From assembly GCF_900104175.1 (NCBI RefSeq), contig NZ_FNIX01000005.1, positions 62,001 through 126,000 of the forward strand: 64,000 bases of DNA, given 5' to 3'. The notes below the pieces were generated by a model. The model ran no database searches. It was not told the DNA's origin and saw nothing but the letters and a program-made list of their open reading frames with translations. The translations under genes were made by a program, and so were the position numbers. Source of the stretch: Lentzea jiangxiensis (lineage in GTDB: Bacteria; Actinomycetota; Actinomycetes; Mycobacteriales; Pseudonocardiaceae). Shown piece after piece: positions 22,301 through 30,476 of this stretch. Each line of letters starts with the position of its first letter. The first letter of the stretch is position 1.

Positions 22301-24357
22301 AGCGCTGGACAGAGCGACGCGGCGCCGGCAACGGCGGTGGCCGCGTGAACAGCCCCCTCCTCAAGCACGGCTGGGTCGCCGCCCTCCTCCTGGTCGCCTC
22401 CCTCCAGCTGGCCCAGGCCTGGGACGGCGCCACCCCCTACTTCGGGCTGGCCGCGCTCGCCGGCTTCGCCGCCCTGCCGCTCAGGAAGCTCGTCCCCTCC
22501 GGCCTGGCCGCCCTCGCCGTCATGGTCGTGGCCATGACCGGCGGCTTCTTCGCCGCCAGGGGCGCCTCCCCGGACCGCGACCCCACGTGGGTCCTGCTGG
22601 ACACCGTGCCGAGGCTCCTCACGGCCGCGCGTCCCGCCCCGGCGACCCCGGAGCTGCTGGTGCCGGGCCTTCTGCTGATCATCGGCGTCTCGACCGGCGC
22701 GGTGCTGTCGGTGAGCAAGCGCGGCACGGCGTTGTTCGTGCCGGCGCTCGGAGCGGCCACGCTGTACGTGTCGGCGGCGTTGCTCACCACGGGGCGTGCG
22801 GACAAGTACGGGCTCGTGGCGCTCACGTTGGTCGTGCTGCTGGCGTTGGGGTGGCTGATCATCGACCGGCGCGGGCCCGTGGTGCCGCCGGCGGTGCCGG
22901 CGACGGCGCTCGCGGCCTTGACGTTGGTGGCGTTCGTGTTGCCCGCCAACGGGTTCGAGCCGCGCAAGCTGGTCACGCCGCCGGTCACGGACATCGCCGT
23001 CTCCAACCCGCTGCCGCAGCTCGCGGCCTGGGCGGCGCAGGGGGAGGCGGAGCTGTTCCGGATGCGCGGGCCCGAGGTGCCGGTGCGGCTGGTGACGCTC
23101 AGCCGGTACACGGGGGCCTCGTGGGAGGCGGCGTCGACGTACGGGCCGTTGGGTGTCGTGGACCCGCCGGACCTGCCGGCCGGGGGCAAGTCCCAGGACG
23201 CGAGCGTCGACCTGCGGATCACCGGGTTGCAGGGGGAGTGGCTGCCCGGTGTCGGGAAGCCGCGGGCCGTGTCGCTGAGCAACGCCATGGTGGACCCGGA
23301 CACGGGATCGCTGGTGGTGGCCGACGGGCTCAGGACGGGACTGAGCTACACGGTCCGGGGCGTGCTCGAGACCCCGGCCGACAGCGATCTCGCCGAGGCC
23401 CGGGTGCCTGCCGACGCGACGAAGTACACGGCGTTGCCGCGGCTGCCGTTCACGTTGGCGGACTACGCGCGGCAGGCCACGCAGAACGCGCGCACGCCGT
23501 ACGAGAAGGCCGTTGCGCTGGAACAGGTCGTGCGGCTCAACCGGCGGCCGGACGCGGAGGCGCCGGTCGGGTCGTCGTACGCGCGGCTGGAGACGTTCCT
23601 GTTCGGGGCTCCCGGGGAGTCCGGTGCCGGAGCGGGGACGGCGGAGCAGTTCGCGTCGGCCTACGCGGTGCTGGCGCGGGCCGTCGGGTTGCCGACGCGG
23701 GTGGTGGTCGGGTTCCAGCCGGTGCCCGAGGAGAACGGTGAGCGGATCGTGCGGGCCGCGGACGCCACGGCGTGGCCGGAGGTGTACTTCAGCGGGTGGG
23801 GCTGGGTGGCGTTCGACCCCGTGTCCGGCAACGGGAGCGGCCCCAGCGCGGCCTCGAAGCGCGAGGTGCTGAACCGCCTCGCGTCGACGACCGCGAAGCC
23901 GACGCCGACGTCGCTGCCGTCGGTGCCACCGCTGGTGCAGCCGACGGCCGTGCAGGGCGACGAGGTGGCCGCGCCCCCGGCGGACAGCGTTTTCCCGTTC
24001 TGGGTGTTCACGCCGCTGCTGGTGCTCGTGGCGCTGTGCGCGGCACGGACTTCGCGGCGCCTGAGGCTCCGCGCGGCAGGGCCGGTGGGCGCGTGGAACG
24101 AAGTGCTCGACGCGCTGCAGCTCGCGGGCATGAGGCCGAATCCGAGTCGCACGGTGCCGGACGTCGGCCGCGAGTGGGGCGAGGCAGGTGCGCGGCTGGC
24201 GGTGATGGTCGACCAGGCCGCGTTCGCGCCACGACCGGTACCGGCGCAGGACAGCTGGCGGCTGGCGCGGCAGGTCGAGAAGGCGGTGCGGGGCAAGGCT
24301 TCCTGGTGGCGCAGGGTGCTGTGGGCGGTCGACCCGCGTCCGCTGTTCCGCCGCTGA
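22297..24357 (+). CDS. Transglutaminase-like membrane protein with degenerate catalytic triad
   Basis: Starting at GTG 22297 (GTGA overlap), this 686-residue protein has about six N-terminal membrane helices (DUF3488-like), an extracytoplasmic transglutaminase-like core at about 440-515, a Pro/Thr/Ser stalk, one more membrane helix near 570 and a cytoplasmic DUF4129-like tail. In the core, the usual G-x-C-x-Q-F-A reads G-T-A-E-Q-F-A, so Ala449 takes the place of the catalytic Cys. The usual H-A-W reads T-A-W (Thr491). The Asp in FDPVSG remains. It is therefore unlikely to be an active protease or transglutaminase, and may be a structural or binding module of the MoxR complex. Confidence 0.88.
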   Translation: MKRWTERRGAGNGGGRVNSPLLKHGWVAALLLVASLQLAQAWDGATPYFGLAALAGFAALPLRKLVPSGLAALAVMVVAMTGGFFAARGASPDRDPTWVLLDTVPRLLTAARPAPATPELLVPGLLLIIGVSTGAVLSVSKRGTALFVPALGAATLYVSAALLTTGRADKYGLVALTLVVLLALGWLIIDRRGPVVPPAVPATALAALTLVAFVLPANGFEPRKLVTPPVTDIAVSNPLPQLAAWAAQGEAELFRMRGPEVPVRLVTLSRYTGASWEAASTYGPLGVVDPPDLPAGGKSQDASVDLRITGLQGEWLPGVGKPRAVSLSNAMVDPDTGSLVVADGLRTGLSYTVRGVLETPADSDLAEARVPADATKYTALPRLPFTLADYARQATQNARTPYEKAVALEQVVRLNRRPDAEAPVGSSYARLETFLFGAPGESGAGAGTAEQFASAYAVLARAVGLPTRVVVGFQPVPEENGERIVRAADATAWPEVYFSGWGWVAFDPVSGNGSGPSAASKREVLNRLASTTAKPTPTSLPSVPPLVQPTAVQGDEVAAPPADSVFPFWVFTPLLVLVALCAARTSRRLRLRAAGPVGAWNEVLDALQLAGMRPNPSRTVPDVGREWGEAGARLAVMVDQAAFAPRPVPAQDSWRLARQVEKAVRGKASWWRRVLWAVDPRPLFRR

Positions 24358-24390
24358 TCGACGCTTGCGGACGCTGTCGTGCCGGAACCG

Positions 24391-24942
24391 TCAGCGGACG
24401 ACCTGCGCGGGGATGCAGTTCTTCCCGGTCACCTTGAGCAACGCCTCGCACAGCGACGGCGCGACGTCCGACTGGAACGGCCCGATCCACACGAACTGCG
24501 TGAACTTCGGGTCGTTCGGGACGATCGCGTCGCAGACGTCGTCCCGCCTGCTCAGCAACGCCGTCTGGTCGCGCAGGACGGGGTTCGCGTTCTCCCGGTA
24601 CCGCACCCACAACGACTCGTAGTCCAGCAGCACCTTGACGTCCGCCGCCGGCATGGCGCCCTCCAGCGAGTGCAGGACGAGCACCGACGAGCCCGGGTCG
24701 CAGGGCATGTCGGTGTACTCCAGTTGCGGGGGCTCGTTCACCGGCGCGGTGGGGGTGGGGTTCACCGGAGCGGGGGTGAGGTCGCCCCCGATCAGCACGC
24801 CGATCCCGATGCCGACCACGAGCGGAACGGCCGCCCACGCCACGAGTGCGCGGCGCTTACTTCCACGGGCGAACATCGGTGGGCCGGCATAACGAGCGCT
24901 TTGCACCGGGGGACCGTACGCCAGCCCACGCACCCTCAACAA
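24391..24942 (-). CDS. Membrane-anchored extracytoplasmic protein of unknown function
   Basis: The 183-residue frame has a basic N-terminus, one membrane helix (VAWAAVPLVVGIGIGVLIGG) and a 130-residue outer domain with four cysteines (in DMPCDPG, RRDDVCDAI, PSLCEALL and GKNCIPA) that likely form two disulfides. The start is uncertain: TTG 24942 has GAGG five bases before it and is close to the stop of the kinase gene upstream, while ATG 24876 gives a compact N-terminus. Location directly after a Ser/Thr kinase gene suggests a kinase-linked envelope protein. It converges on the transglutaminase-like gene with a 33-base gap. Confidence 0.7.
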   Translation of the reverse strand: MLRVRGLAYGPPVQSARYAGPPMFARGSKRRALVAWAAVPLVVGIGIGVLIGGDLTPAPVNPTPTAPVNEPPQLEYTDMPCDPGSSVLVLHSLEGAMPAADVKVLLDYESLWVRYRENANPVLRDQTALLSRRDDVCDAIVPNDPKFTQFVWIGPFQSDVAPSLCEALLKVTGKNCIPAQVVR

Positions 24943-24958
24943 CGCGGCCTCGGAACCG

Positions 24959-26581
24959 TCAGTTCCTGGTGGCGCAGACCTTCCCGGAGCTGCCGCGTTC
25001 GCCGCCGTAGCCGAAAGCCGCGATCTGGAAGCAACGCCGCGAACCGCCGCCGTCCTCGATCACGTACGTCGTGCCGCCGCCGGTCACCCTCGTCACGGCC
25101 GTCGGCTTCGCGCCCGTCACGTCGATCACCACGAACTCGGCCTGGCCGTCGCTCGGATCGCTCCACTCCAGCTCGATCGCCCCGCCCCGGTACTCGGCGC
25201 GCTTGAGGACCGGGACGAACCTGGGGTCGGCGTTCGGGGGCGGGCCCGCGTCGGCGGATTCCGACGTCGGCACGGGCAGTGCCGACGTCGTTGTTGTTGT
25301 CGTCACGAGAGGTTGTGCCTGCTGCCGGTCGTCGCCACCGCGGTTGAGCAGCATGCCCGCGACCACGCCGCCCGTCACCGCGATCACGGCCAGCAGTGCG
25401 AGCACGCCGCCGCGCCTGCTCTTGCGGACGGGCCCGGTCATCGGCTCGACCGGGGGCGGCAGGTCGACCGCGGGCAGCGCGGCGACCGGTTCCGGACGCG
25501 GAGCAGGTGGCGGGACGAAGTCGTGCCGCCGGTAGGTCAGGTCTTCGAGCCGCCCGCGCCACGAGTCGTCGCGCTCGGCTTCCGGTTCGGGTTCCGGCTC
25601 CGGTTCCGGGACGAAGCCGCGCGGACCGAAACCGGGGGCCTCGGTCGGGCCCTCCGGGAAGAACAGGGGACGTTCGCCCAGCACCGCCGTCGCATCGGCG
25701 TCCACAGTGGACAGCGCGGTGCCGAAGTTCGCCGCCATCAGCGCGTCCCGCAGCTCCAGCGCCGACCCGAACCGCTCGGCGCGGTCCTTGCGCAGGCAGC
25801 GGTTGATCACGGCGACGAGCGGCGCCGGCACGTCGAACCGGGTGAGCGACCGGGGTTCCCCGCTGCTGACGCGGCCGACGTAGGACAGCAGCGTGTCCTC
25901 GTCCGGGTTGTCCGACGCGAACGGCGGTTTGCCCTCCAGCAACGTGAACAGCGTCGAGCCGAGCGACCAGATGTCGTCGGCGAACGACGGCGTCGCGCCC
26001 TCCAGCATCTGCGGGGCGGCGTGCCGGTAGCTGACCATCTGCAGCGACGCGGAGTGGCCCGCGTCGGTCCCGCGCGCGATGCCGAAGTCGGCCAGCACGT
26101 ACGAGGTCGGGAGCACCAGGACGTTCTGCGGCTTGACGTCGCGGTGCAGGATGCCCTGGCCGTGCGCGAACGCCAGCGCGTCCGCGACCGCGATGCCCGC
26201 CGCCACCACGTCGGCCACGGGCAACGGGCCCATGGCGCGCAAACGGTCGTGCAGCGAGCCGCGCTCGTAGAACTCCATGACGATGCACGGGCGGCCGTCG
26301 GGCAGCGTGCCCGTGTCGAGCACCGTGACGATGTGGGGGTGCTGGCGGCCGAGCTCGACGGTGATGGCGAGCTCGCGGCGGAAGCGGGCCACCGTCGCCG
26401 GGTCGGTCACCTGCAGCACCTTGACCGCGACGTCGCGGCCGAGACCGTCCTGGCGGGCGCGGTAGATCGTGCCTTCCCCGCCCTGCGCGATCACGCGGAA
26501 GCCGCTGTAGCCGGGCAACGCGATCTCGGGCGCCCGCGCAGCGCCCTGCGCGGGCGCCCAGGCCATCAGATCGTCGTCCAC
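24959..26581 (-). CDS. Membrane Ser/Thr protein kinase (PknB type)
   Basis: The 540-residue kinase has a cytoplasmic catalytic domain at about 24-290. The GGEGTIYRA phosphate loop, Lys54 (VAVKVL), HRDVKPQN with catalytic Asp148, Asp165 of DFG and a DDIWSLGSTLFTLLEGKPPF APE-distal segment are all present, so it should be active. A Pro/Glu-rich juxtamembrane region with alternating PEPEPEPE follows. Next come one membrane helix (about 415-437), a Thr/Ser linker and a small extracellular FN3-like sensor domain with a Cys pair (RRCFQ and KVCATRN). Extracellular signal unknown. It is flanked by DUF4230 upstream and a secreted Cys-rich protein downstream, all on one strand. Confidence 0.93.
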   Translation of the reverse strand: MDDDLMAWAPAQGAARAPEIALPGYSGFRVIAQGGEGTIYRARQDGLGRDVAVKVLQVTDPATVARFRRELAITVELGRQHPHIVTVLDTGTLPDGRPCIVMEFYERGSLHDRLRAMGPLPVADVVAAGIAVADALAFAHGQGILHRDVKPQNVLVLPTSYVLADFGIARGTDAGHSASLQMVSYRHAAPQMLEGATPSFADDIWSLGSTLFTLLEGKPPFASDNPDEDTLLSYVGRVSSGEPRSLTRFDVPAPLVAVINRCLRKDRAERFGSALELRDALMAANFGTALSTVDADATAVLGERPLFFPEGPTEAPGFGPRGFVPEPEPEPEPEAERDDSWRGRLEDLTYRRHDFVPPPAPRPEPVAALPAVDLPPPVEPMTGPVRKSRRGGVLALLAVIAVTGGVVAGMLLNRGGDDRQQAQPLVTTTTTTSALPVPTSESADAGPPPNADPRFVPVLKRAEYRGGAIELEWSDPSDGQAEFVVIDVTGAKPTAVTRVTGGGTTYVIEDGGGSRRCFQIAAFGYGGERGSSGKVCATRN

Positions 26582-26662
26582 CGGCGGATCCTATCCCGGA
26601 GCGAGGGGGTCACCGCCGGAAGTTCGCACGGGAGAACCCGCTGGTCCGGATCGTCCGCGGCG

Positions 26663-27274
26663 CTAGTCCCCGACCACCTTCACCTGGAATCCCAACGACT
26701 GCAGCATTCCGGTGAGCATCACGCGGGTGTTGTCCTCGGCCCGCTTGAGCAGCTCCGACTGCTTCGCGGCCTCCGTCAGCTTCCCCTCGGCCGCGACGTA
26801 GAACCGCTGCTGGTCGGGAGGACCGGCCAGCGCCTGCAGGTCGTTGACGAGTCCGCGTTCCTGGCTGAAGACGTACGACCTGTCGTGGTGCAGGTTCGGC
26901 TTGTCGAGCTGGGGCTCCGGCAGCCGCAGCTCGACCGTCTTGCCGTCCGGCGACACCACCAGCCCGTCGTCCTTCAACGACCCCAGGTCCACGTACGCGT
27001 TGACCGACCCGGCCGCGACGAACAGCGTGCGCTGACCCGCCAGCGCGGCGGGCACCCACTTCACGTCGTCCTCGATGTCCAGCACGACCTGGAACTCGCC
27101 CGCCGCGGCGTGGTACTGGCTCAGGTCCCGCACCGACTTGAGCATCGCGGGCTGGCTGCGGTCGATCGACTCGCCGCCGAACGGCCGGACCAAGCCGAAG
27201 ACGTACGCCGCCGCGCCGAGGAGAATGAGAACGGCCGCGACCAGAGCTCCACGCGTCACCCAGCGCTTGTACAC
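26663..27274 (-). CDS. DUF4230 family membrane-anchored protein
   Basis: This 203-residue protein has an N-terminal membrane anchor (VTRGALVAAVLILLGAAAYVFGLV) and an outside domain of the DUF4230 type: SVRDLSQYHAAAGEFQVVLDIEDD, then a GSVNAYVDLGSLKDDGLVVSPDGKTVELRLPEP segment, ending in a helical region with EAAKQSELLKRAEDNTRVMLTGMLQSLGF. The family function is unknown. The start is GTG 27274. It lies about 80 bases upstream of the kinase gene and could be its cotranscribed partner. Confidence 0.85.
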   Translation of the reverse strand: MYKRWVTRGALVAAVLILLGAAAYVFGLVRPFGGESIDRSQPAMLKSVRDLSQYHAAAGEFQVVLDIEDDVKWVPAALAGQRTLFVAAGSVNAYVDLGSLKDDGLVVSPDGKTVELRLPEPQLDKPNLHHDRSYVFSQERGLVNDLQALAGPPDQQRFYVAAEGKLTEAAKQSELLKRAEDNTRVMLTGMLQSLGFQVKVVGD

Positions 27275-27404
27275 CGCGTTCGGGTACCCGTGAGGTGATG
27301 CGGGTACACGGGCCGTATGGGCTAATCGACCCGAGCGGAATCAGTTCCGCGTCCGCGTGGTTGGCTTTGGGCGAGACGAAAGCGATTGTTCAGGAGGCGT
27401 TGCG

Positions 27405-28292
27405 GTGGACCCGGAGAACCTGTACGAGGTGGACTCGGAGGTGCCGGACCTCACGGGTGCGGTGCTGCTGCACCACTTCGAGGGCTTCATGGACGCCGGC
27501 GCCGCGGGCCGCCTGCTCGCCGAGCACCTGCTGGAGACCCTGGAGAGCCGCGTCGTGGCGCGGTTCGACGTCGACGGCCTGATCGACTACCGCTCGCGCC
27601 GCCCGCTGATGACCTACGCGACCGACCACTGGGAGGACTACGCCGCCCCGGAACTGGTCGTGCACCTGCTGTTCGACAGCGCGGGGCACCCGTTCCTGCT
27701 GCTCACGGGCCCGGAGCCGGACCGCGGCTGGGAGGCGTTCATCCAGGCCGTGAGGTCGTTGGTCGACCGTTGGGGCGTCCGCCTCACCATCGGCTTCCAC
27801 GGCATCCCGATGGGCGTGCCGCACACCCGCCCGCTGAACGTCATCGGCCACGCCACGCGCCCCGAGCTCGTGTCGGAGTACCAGCCGTTCTTCAACCGCG
27901 TGCAGGTGCCGGGCAACGTCTCCGGCCTGCTGGAGTTCCGCCTGGGCCAGGCGGGCCACGACGCCATGGGCTTCGCCGCCCAGGTGCCGCACTACCTCGC
28001 TCAGTCGCAGTACCCGACCGCCGCCGTGACGCTGCTGGACGCCGTCGCCCGCGCCTCGGGCCTCGCCCTGCCGATCGGCTCGCTGATCGAGGCCGCCCAG
28101 ACCGCCGACGCCGAGATCCACCGCCAGGTCGCGGAGTCCGAGGAGGTGGCGCAGGTGGTGGAAGCGCTTGAGCGGCAGTACGACGCGTTCGTCCAGACTG
28201 TCGGAGACACCGACATCCCCAGCGCGGACGAGCTGGGCGCCGAGTTCGAACGGTTCCTCGCCGAGCAGCAGCGTCCGCCGGACCACCTGTAG
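27405..28292 (+). CDS. PAC2 family protein (proteasome-assembly-chaperone-like)
   Basis: The GTG at 27405 has a perfect AGGAGG seven bases upstream, which fixes the start. The 295-residue protein has the PAC2 pattern: LTGAVLLHHFEGFMDAGAAGRLLAEHLLETL at the N-terminus, VDGLIDYRSRRPLM, GPEPDRGWEAFIQAV and LGIP-like GFHGIPMGVPHTRPLNVIGHATRPEL. A helical C-terminus follows, with a heptad-like ESEEVAQVVEALERQYDAF. Actinobacterial PAC2 proteins are linked to proteasome-bearing genomes, but their activity is unclear. It is divergent from DUF4230 and is followed ten bases later by an MmcQ gene. Confidence 0.88.
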   Translation: MDPENLYEVDSEVPDLTGAVLLHHFEGFMDAGAAGRLLAEHLLETLESRVVARFDVDGLIDYRSRRPLMTYATDHWEDYAAPELVVHLLFDSAGHPFLLLTGPEPDRGWEAFIQAVRSLVDRWGVRLTIGFHGIPMGVPHTRPLNVIGHATRPELVSEYQPFFNRVQVPGNVSGLLEFRLGQAGHDAMGFAAQVPHYLAQSQYPTAAVTLLDAVARASGLALPIGSLIEAAQTADAEIHRQVAESEEVAQVVEALERQYDAFVQTVGDTDIPSADELGAEFERFLAEQQRPPDHL

Positions 28293-28301
28293 GAGCTCCG
28301 C

Positions 28302-28661
28302 ATGGCCACCTGGGACGACGTGCGCAGGATCGCCACCTCCATGCCCGACGTGACGGAGGGGGTGCGGGAGGGCGTCGTCGACTGGAGGGTCAGGGAGAAG
28401 CTGTTCGTCTGGGAACGGCCGCTGCGGGGGACCGACCTGTCGGCCCTGGGCGCGGCGGCCCCCTCCGGGCCGATCCTGGCGGCGCGGGTGCCCGACCTCG
28501 GGGCCAAGGAGGCGCTGCTCGCGTCGGACCGGTCGGTCTACTTCACGACGCCGCACTTCCAGGGGTACCCGGCGGTCTTCGTGCGGCTGGAGCACATCGG
28601 GGTGGGGGAGCTGGAGGAGCTGATCGTGGAGGCGTGGCACGCGCGGGCGCGCAGGCGCTGA
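28302..28661 (+). CDS. MmcQ/YjbR family protein
   Basis: The 119-residue protein has the double-wing-like YjbR fold: MATWDDVRRIATSMPDVTEG at the N-terminus, VREKLFVWERPL, ARVPDLGAKEALLASDRSVYFTTPHFQGYPAVFVRL and ELEELIVEAWHARARRR. Family members are small proteins with a DNA-binding-like fold and no firm role. It lies ten bases after PAC2, and its stop TGA overlaps the first ATG of a duplicated start region for the next gene, so the three genes are probably one operon. Confidence 0.88.
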   Translation: MATWDDVRRIATSMPDVTEGVREGVVDWRVREKLFVWERPLRGTDLSALGAAAPSGPILAARVPDLGAKEALLASDRSVYFTTPHFQGYPAVFVRLEHIGVGELEELIVEAWHARARRR

Positions 28662-28687
28662 TGGAATTCTTCTGATGGAATTCTTCT
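28660..28687 (+). repeat. 14-bp perfect tandem duplication creating a 4-codon mini-ORF
   Basis: GATGGAATTCTTCT occurs twice back to back (28660-28673 and 28674-28687). The first copy contains ATG GAA TTC TTC TGA (28661-28675), a MEFF mini-ORF. Its ATG overlaps the upstream stop (TGATG), and its own stop overlaps the real ATG of the next gene (TGATG). Ribosomes could pass from gene to gene by two stop-start steps. Confidence 0.75.
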
Positions 28688-29196
28688 GCCACCACCGCGA
28701 CCGGCCGGGCTCGATGCCGTTGCGCGAGAGGCTCGTCGAGCAGCACTGGTCCTACATGGACCGGTTCGAGCTGATCGCCCGCGGCCCGACGTTCACCGGC
28801 GGTCTGCTCACCGGCAGCGTGCACGTCGTCGACCTGCCGGACGCGGCCGCCGCACGGGCGTTCGCGTTCGACGAGCCGAACTACCGGGCCGGCGCGTACC
28901 GCGACGTGCTGCTGCGCAGGTGGCGCAACGTGCTCGGCCGCACGATGTGGGACTTCCCCGGTGGCCGCGAGGGCGGTGGCCACCTCGTGCTCGGGTTCGG
29001 GTCGGGTGAACCGGCCGACCTCGTCCCCGCACGCCCCGACGAGCTGATCGCGTACGGGCCGTTGCTGTCCGACGACGGCACGGCGTGGCTGGGAACGGCG
29101 GCGCTGGTCAGGTCGGCCGACCCGCGGTCCGTGCTGACCGCCGACCGGTACGACGCCGTCGAGGTGCACGAATGGGAGTTCGGCGGCCGGCGCTAG
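28675..29196 (+). CDS. YciI-like (YCII-domain) protein, duplicated module
   Basis: This 173-residue protein starts MEFFCHHRDRPGSMPLRERLVEQHWSYMDRF. It has the YciI ferredoxin-like pattern with a central His in EQHWSYMDRF and GSVHVVDLPDAAAARAFAFDEPNYRAGAY. The second half (LVPARPDELIAYGPLLSDDGTAWLGTAALVRSADP) echoes the same fold, so two modules are likely. Family members are small enzymes or binding proteins of uncertain function. The start lies in the second copy of a tandem duplication. The stop shares CTAG (29193-29196) with the convergent folA gene. Confidence 0.75.
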   Translation: MEFFCHHRDRPGSMPLRERLVEQHWSYMDRFELIARGPTFTGGLLTGSVHVVDLPDAAAARAFAFDEPNYRAGAYRDVLLRRWRNVLGRTMWDFPGGREGGGHLVLGFGSGEPADLVPARPDELIAYGPLLSDDGTAWLGTAALVRSADPRSVLTADRYDAVEVHEWEFGGRR

Positions 29197-29648
29197 TAGC
29201 TGACGAACCGGTAGCGCAGGCCGCTGCTCGACTCCAGCCACTCCCCGACGCGCACCGGCTCGCGGTCCACGGCGGGCGCGTAGGTGTCGCCCTCGAACGT
29301 CGCCCGGATCTCGGTCACCTCGACGCGGTCCGCGAACGGCAGCGTGGCCGCGTACACCGCGGACCCGCCGATCACCCACAGGTCGCCGGTGACGTCCGCG
29401 AGCGCCTCCCGCAGCGAGGAGAACGTCTCCACCCCCTCCTGGGGCGTGCGCGACAGCACCAGGTTGCGGCGGCCTGGCAGCGGGCGGAAGCGCGGCGGCA
29501 GGGACTCCCAGGTGCGGCGTCCCATGAGGACCGCCGCTCCCGCGGTGGTCTCCCGGAAGTGCTTCATGTCCTCGGGGACGTGCCACGGGATGGCGTTGTC
29601 GCGGCCGATCACGCCGTTCGCGGCCTGCGCCCAGATCAGGCCGATCAC
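29193..29648 (-). CDS. folA: Dihydrofolate reductase
   Basis: The 151-residue enzyme reduces dihydrofolate with NADPH and regenerates the cofactor used by ThyA. Visible motifs: [31 protein letters not shown] with the active-site acid in PEDM, the NADPH site [28 protein letters not shown] and the glycine pair in [25 protein letters not shown]. Start: GTG at 29648, overlapping the thyA stop (GTGA), which shows coupling to thyA. It converges with the YciI-like gene and shares its stop tetranucleotide. Confidence 0.95.
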   Translation of the reverse strand: MIGLIWAQAANGVIGRDNAIPWHVPEDMKHFRETTAGAAVLMGRRTWESLPPRFRPLPGRRNLVLSRTPQEGVETFSSLREALADVTGDLWVIGGSAVYAATLPFADRVEVTEIRATFEGDTYAPAVDREPVRVGEWLESSSGLRYRFVSY

Positions 29649-30442
29649 ACCGCCACCGGGGCCTTGATGCCGGGGTGCGGGTCGTAGCCCTCGATCGTGA
29701 AGTCCTCGTAGGAGTAGTCGAACAGCGACGGCGCGGGGGCCAGCCGGAGGGCGGGGAACTCGCGGGCCTCGCGGCTGAGCTGCAGTTCGACCTGTTCGAC
29801 GTGGTTGTCGTAGATGTGGCAGTCGCCGCCGGTCCAGATGAAGTCGCCGACGCCGAGGCCGGTCTGCGCCGCGATCATGTGCGTGAGCAGCGCGTAGGAG
29901 GCGATGTTGAACGGCACGCCGAGGAACAGGTCCGCGCTGCGCTGGTAGAGCTGGCAGGACAGCCTGCCGTCGGCGACGTAGAACTGGAAGAACGCGTGGC
30001 AGGGCGGCAGCGCCATCTGCGGGATCTCGCCGACGTTCCAGGCGGAGACGATGATCCGGCGCGAGTCCGGGTTCTCCCGCAGGGTCTTCAGCACCTCGGC
30101 GATCTGGTCGACGTGCCCGCCGTCCGGGGTGGGCCACGAGCGCCACTGCACGCCGTAGACGGGACCGAGCTCGCCCTCCGGGGACGCCCACTCGTCCCAG
30201 ATGGACACGCCGTGCTCCCGCAGCCAGCGGACGTTGCTGTCACCGCGCAGGAACCACAGCAGCTCGTACGCGATCGACTTGAAGTGGACCTTCTTCGTCG
30301 TGATCAGCGGGAAGCCCGCGGCGAGCGGGTAGCGCAGCTGGTGGCCGAAGATCGACCGCGTGCCGGTGCCGGTGCGGTCCTCCTTGCGCACGCCCTCCTT
30401 CAGGACGTGGCGGAGCAGGTCTTCGTACTGCGTGTCGGGCAT
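29645..30442 (-). CDS. thyA: Thymidylate synthase
   Basis: The 265-residue protein is a full-length ThyA that methylates dUMP using methylene-tetrahydrofolate. It has [19 protein letters not shown], the catalytic cysteine in [12 protein letters not shown], the substrate-binding segment [23 protein letters not shown] and the C-terminal PAVAV-like tail ending KAPVAV. It is followed by folA with overlapping codons. The acyl-CoA dehydrogenase-like gene lies 34 bases upstream on the same strand, so thyA may be partly driven from the marR promoter. Confidence 0.96.
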   Translation of the reverse strand: MPDTQYEDLLRHVLKEGVRKEDRTGTGTRSIFGHQLRYPLAAGFPLITTKKVHFKSIAYELLWFLRGDSNVRWLREHGVSIWDEWASPEGELGPVYGVQWRSWPTPDGGHVDQIAEVLKTLRENPDSRRIIVSAWNVGEIPQMALPPCHAFFQFYVADGRLSCQLYQRSADLFLGVPFNIASYALLTHMIAAQTGLGVGDFIWTGGDCHIYDNHVEQVELQLSREAREFPALRLAPAPSLFDYSYEDFTIEGYDPHPGIKAPVAV

Positions 30443-30476
30443 GCACGCACCCTAACTCCAGGACCCCCGCCCGGCG

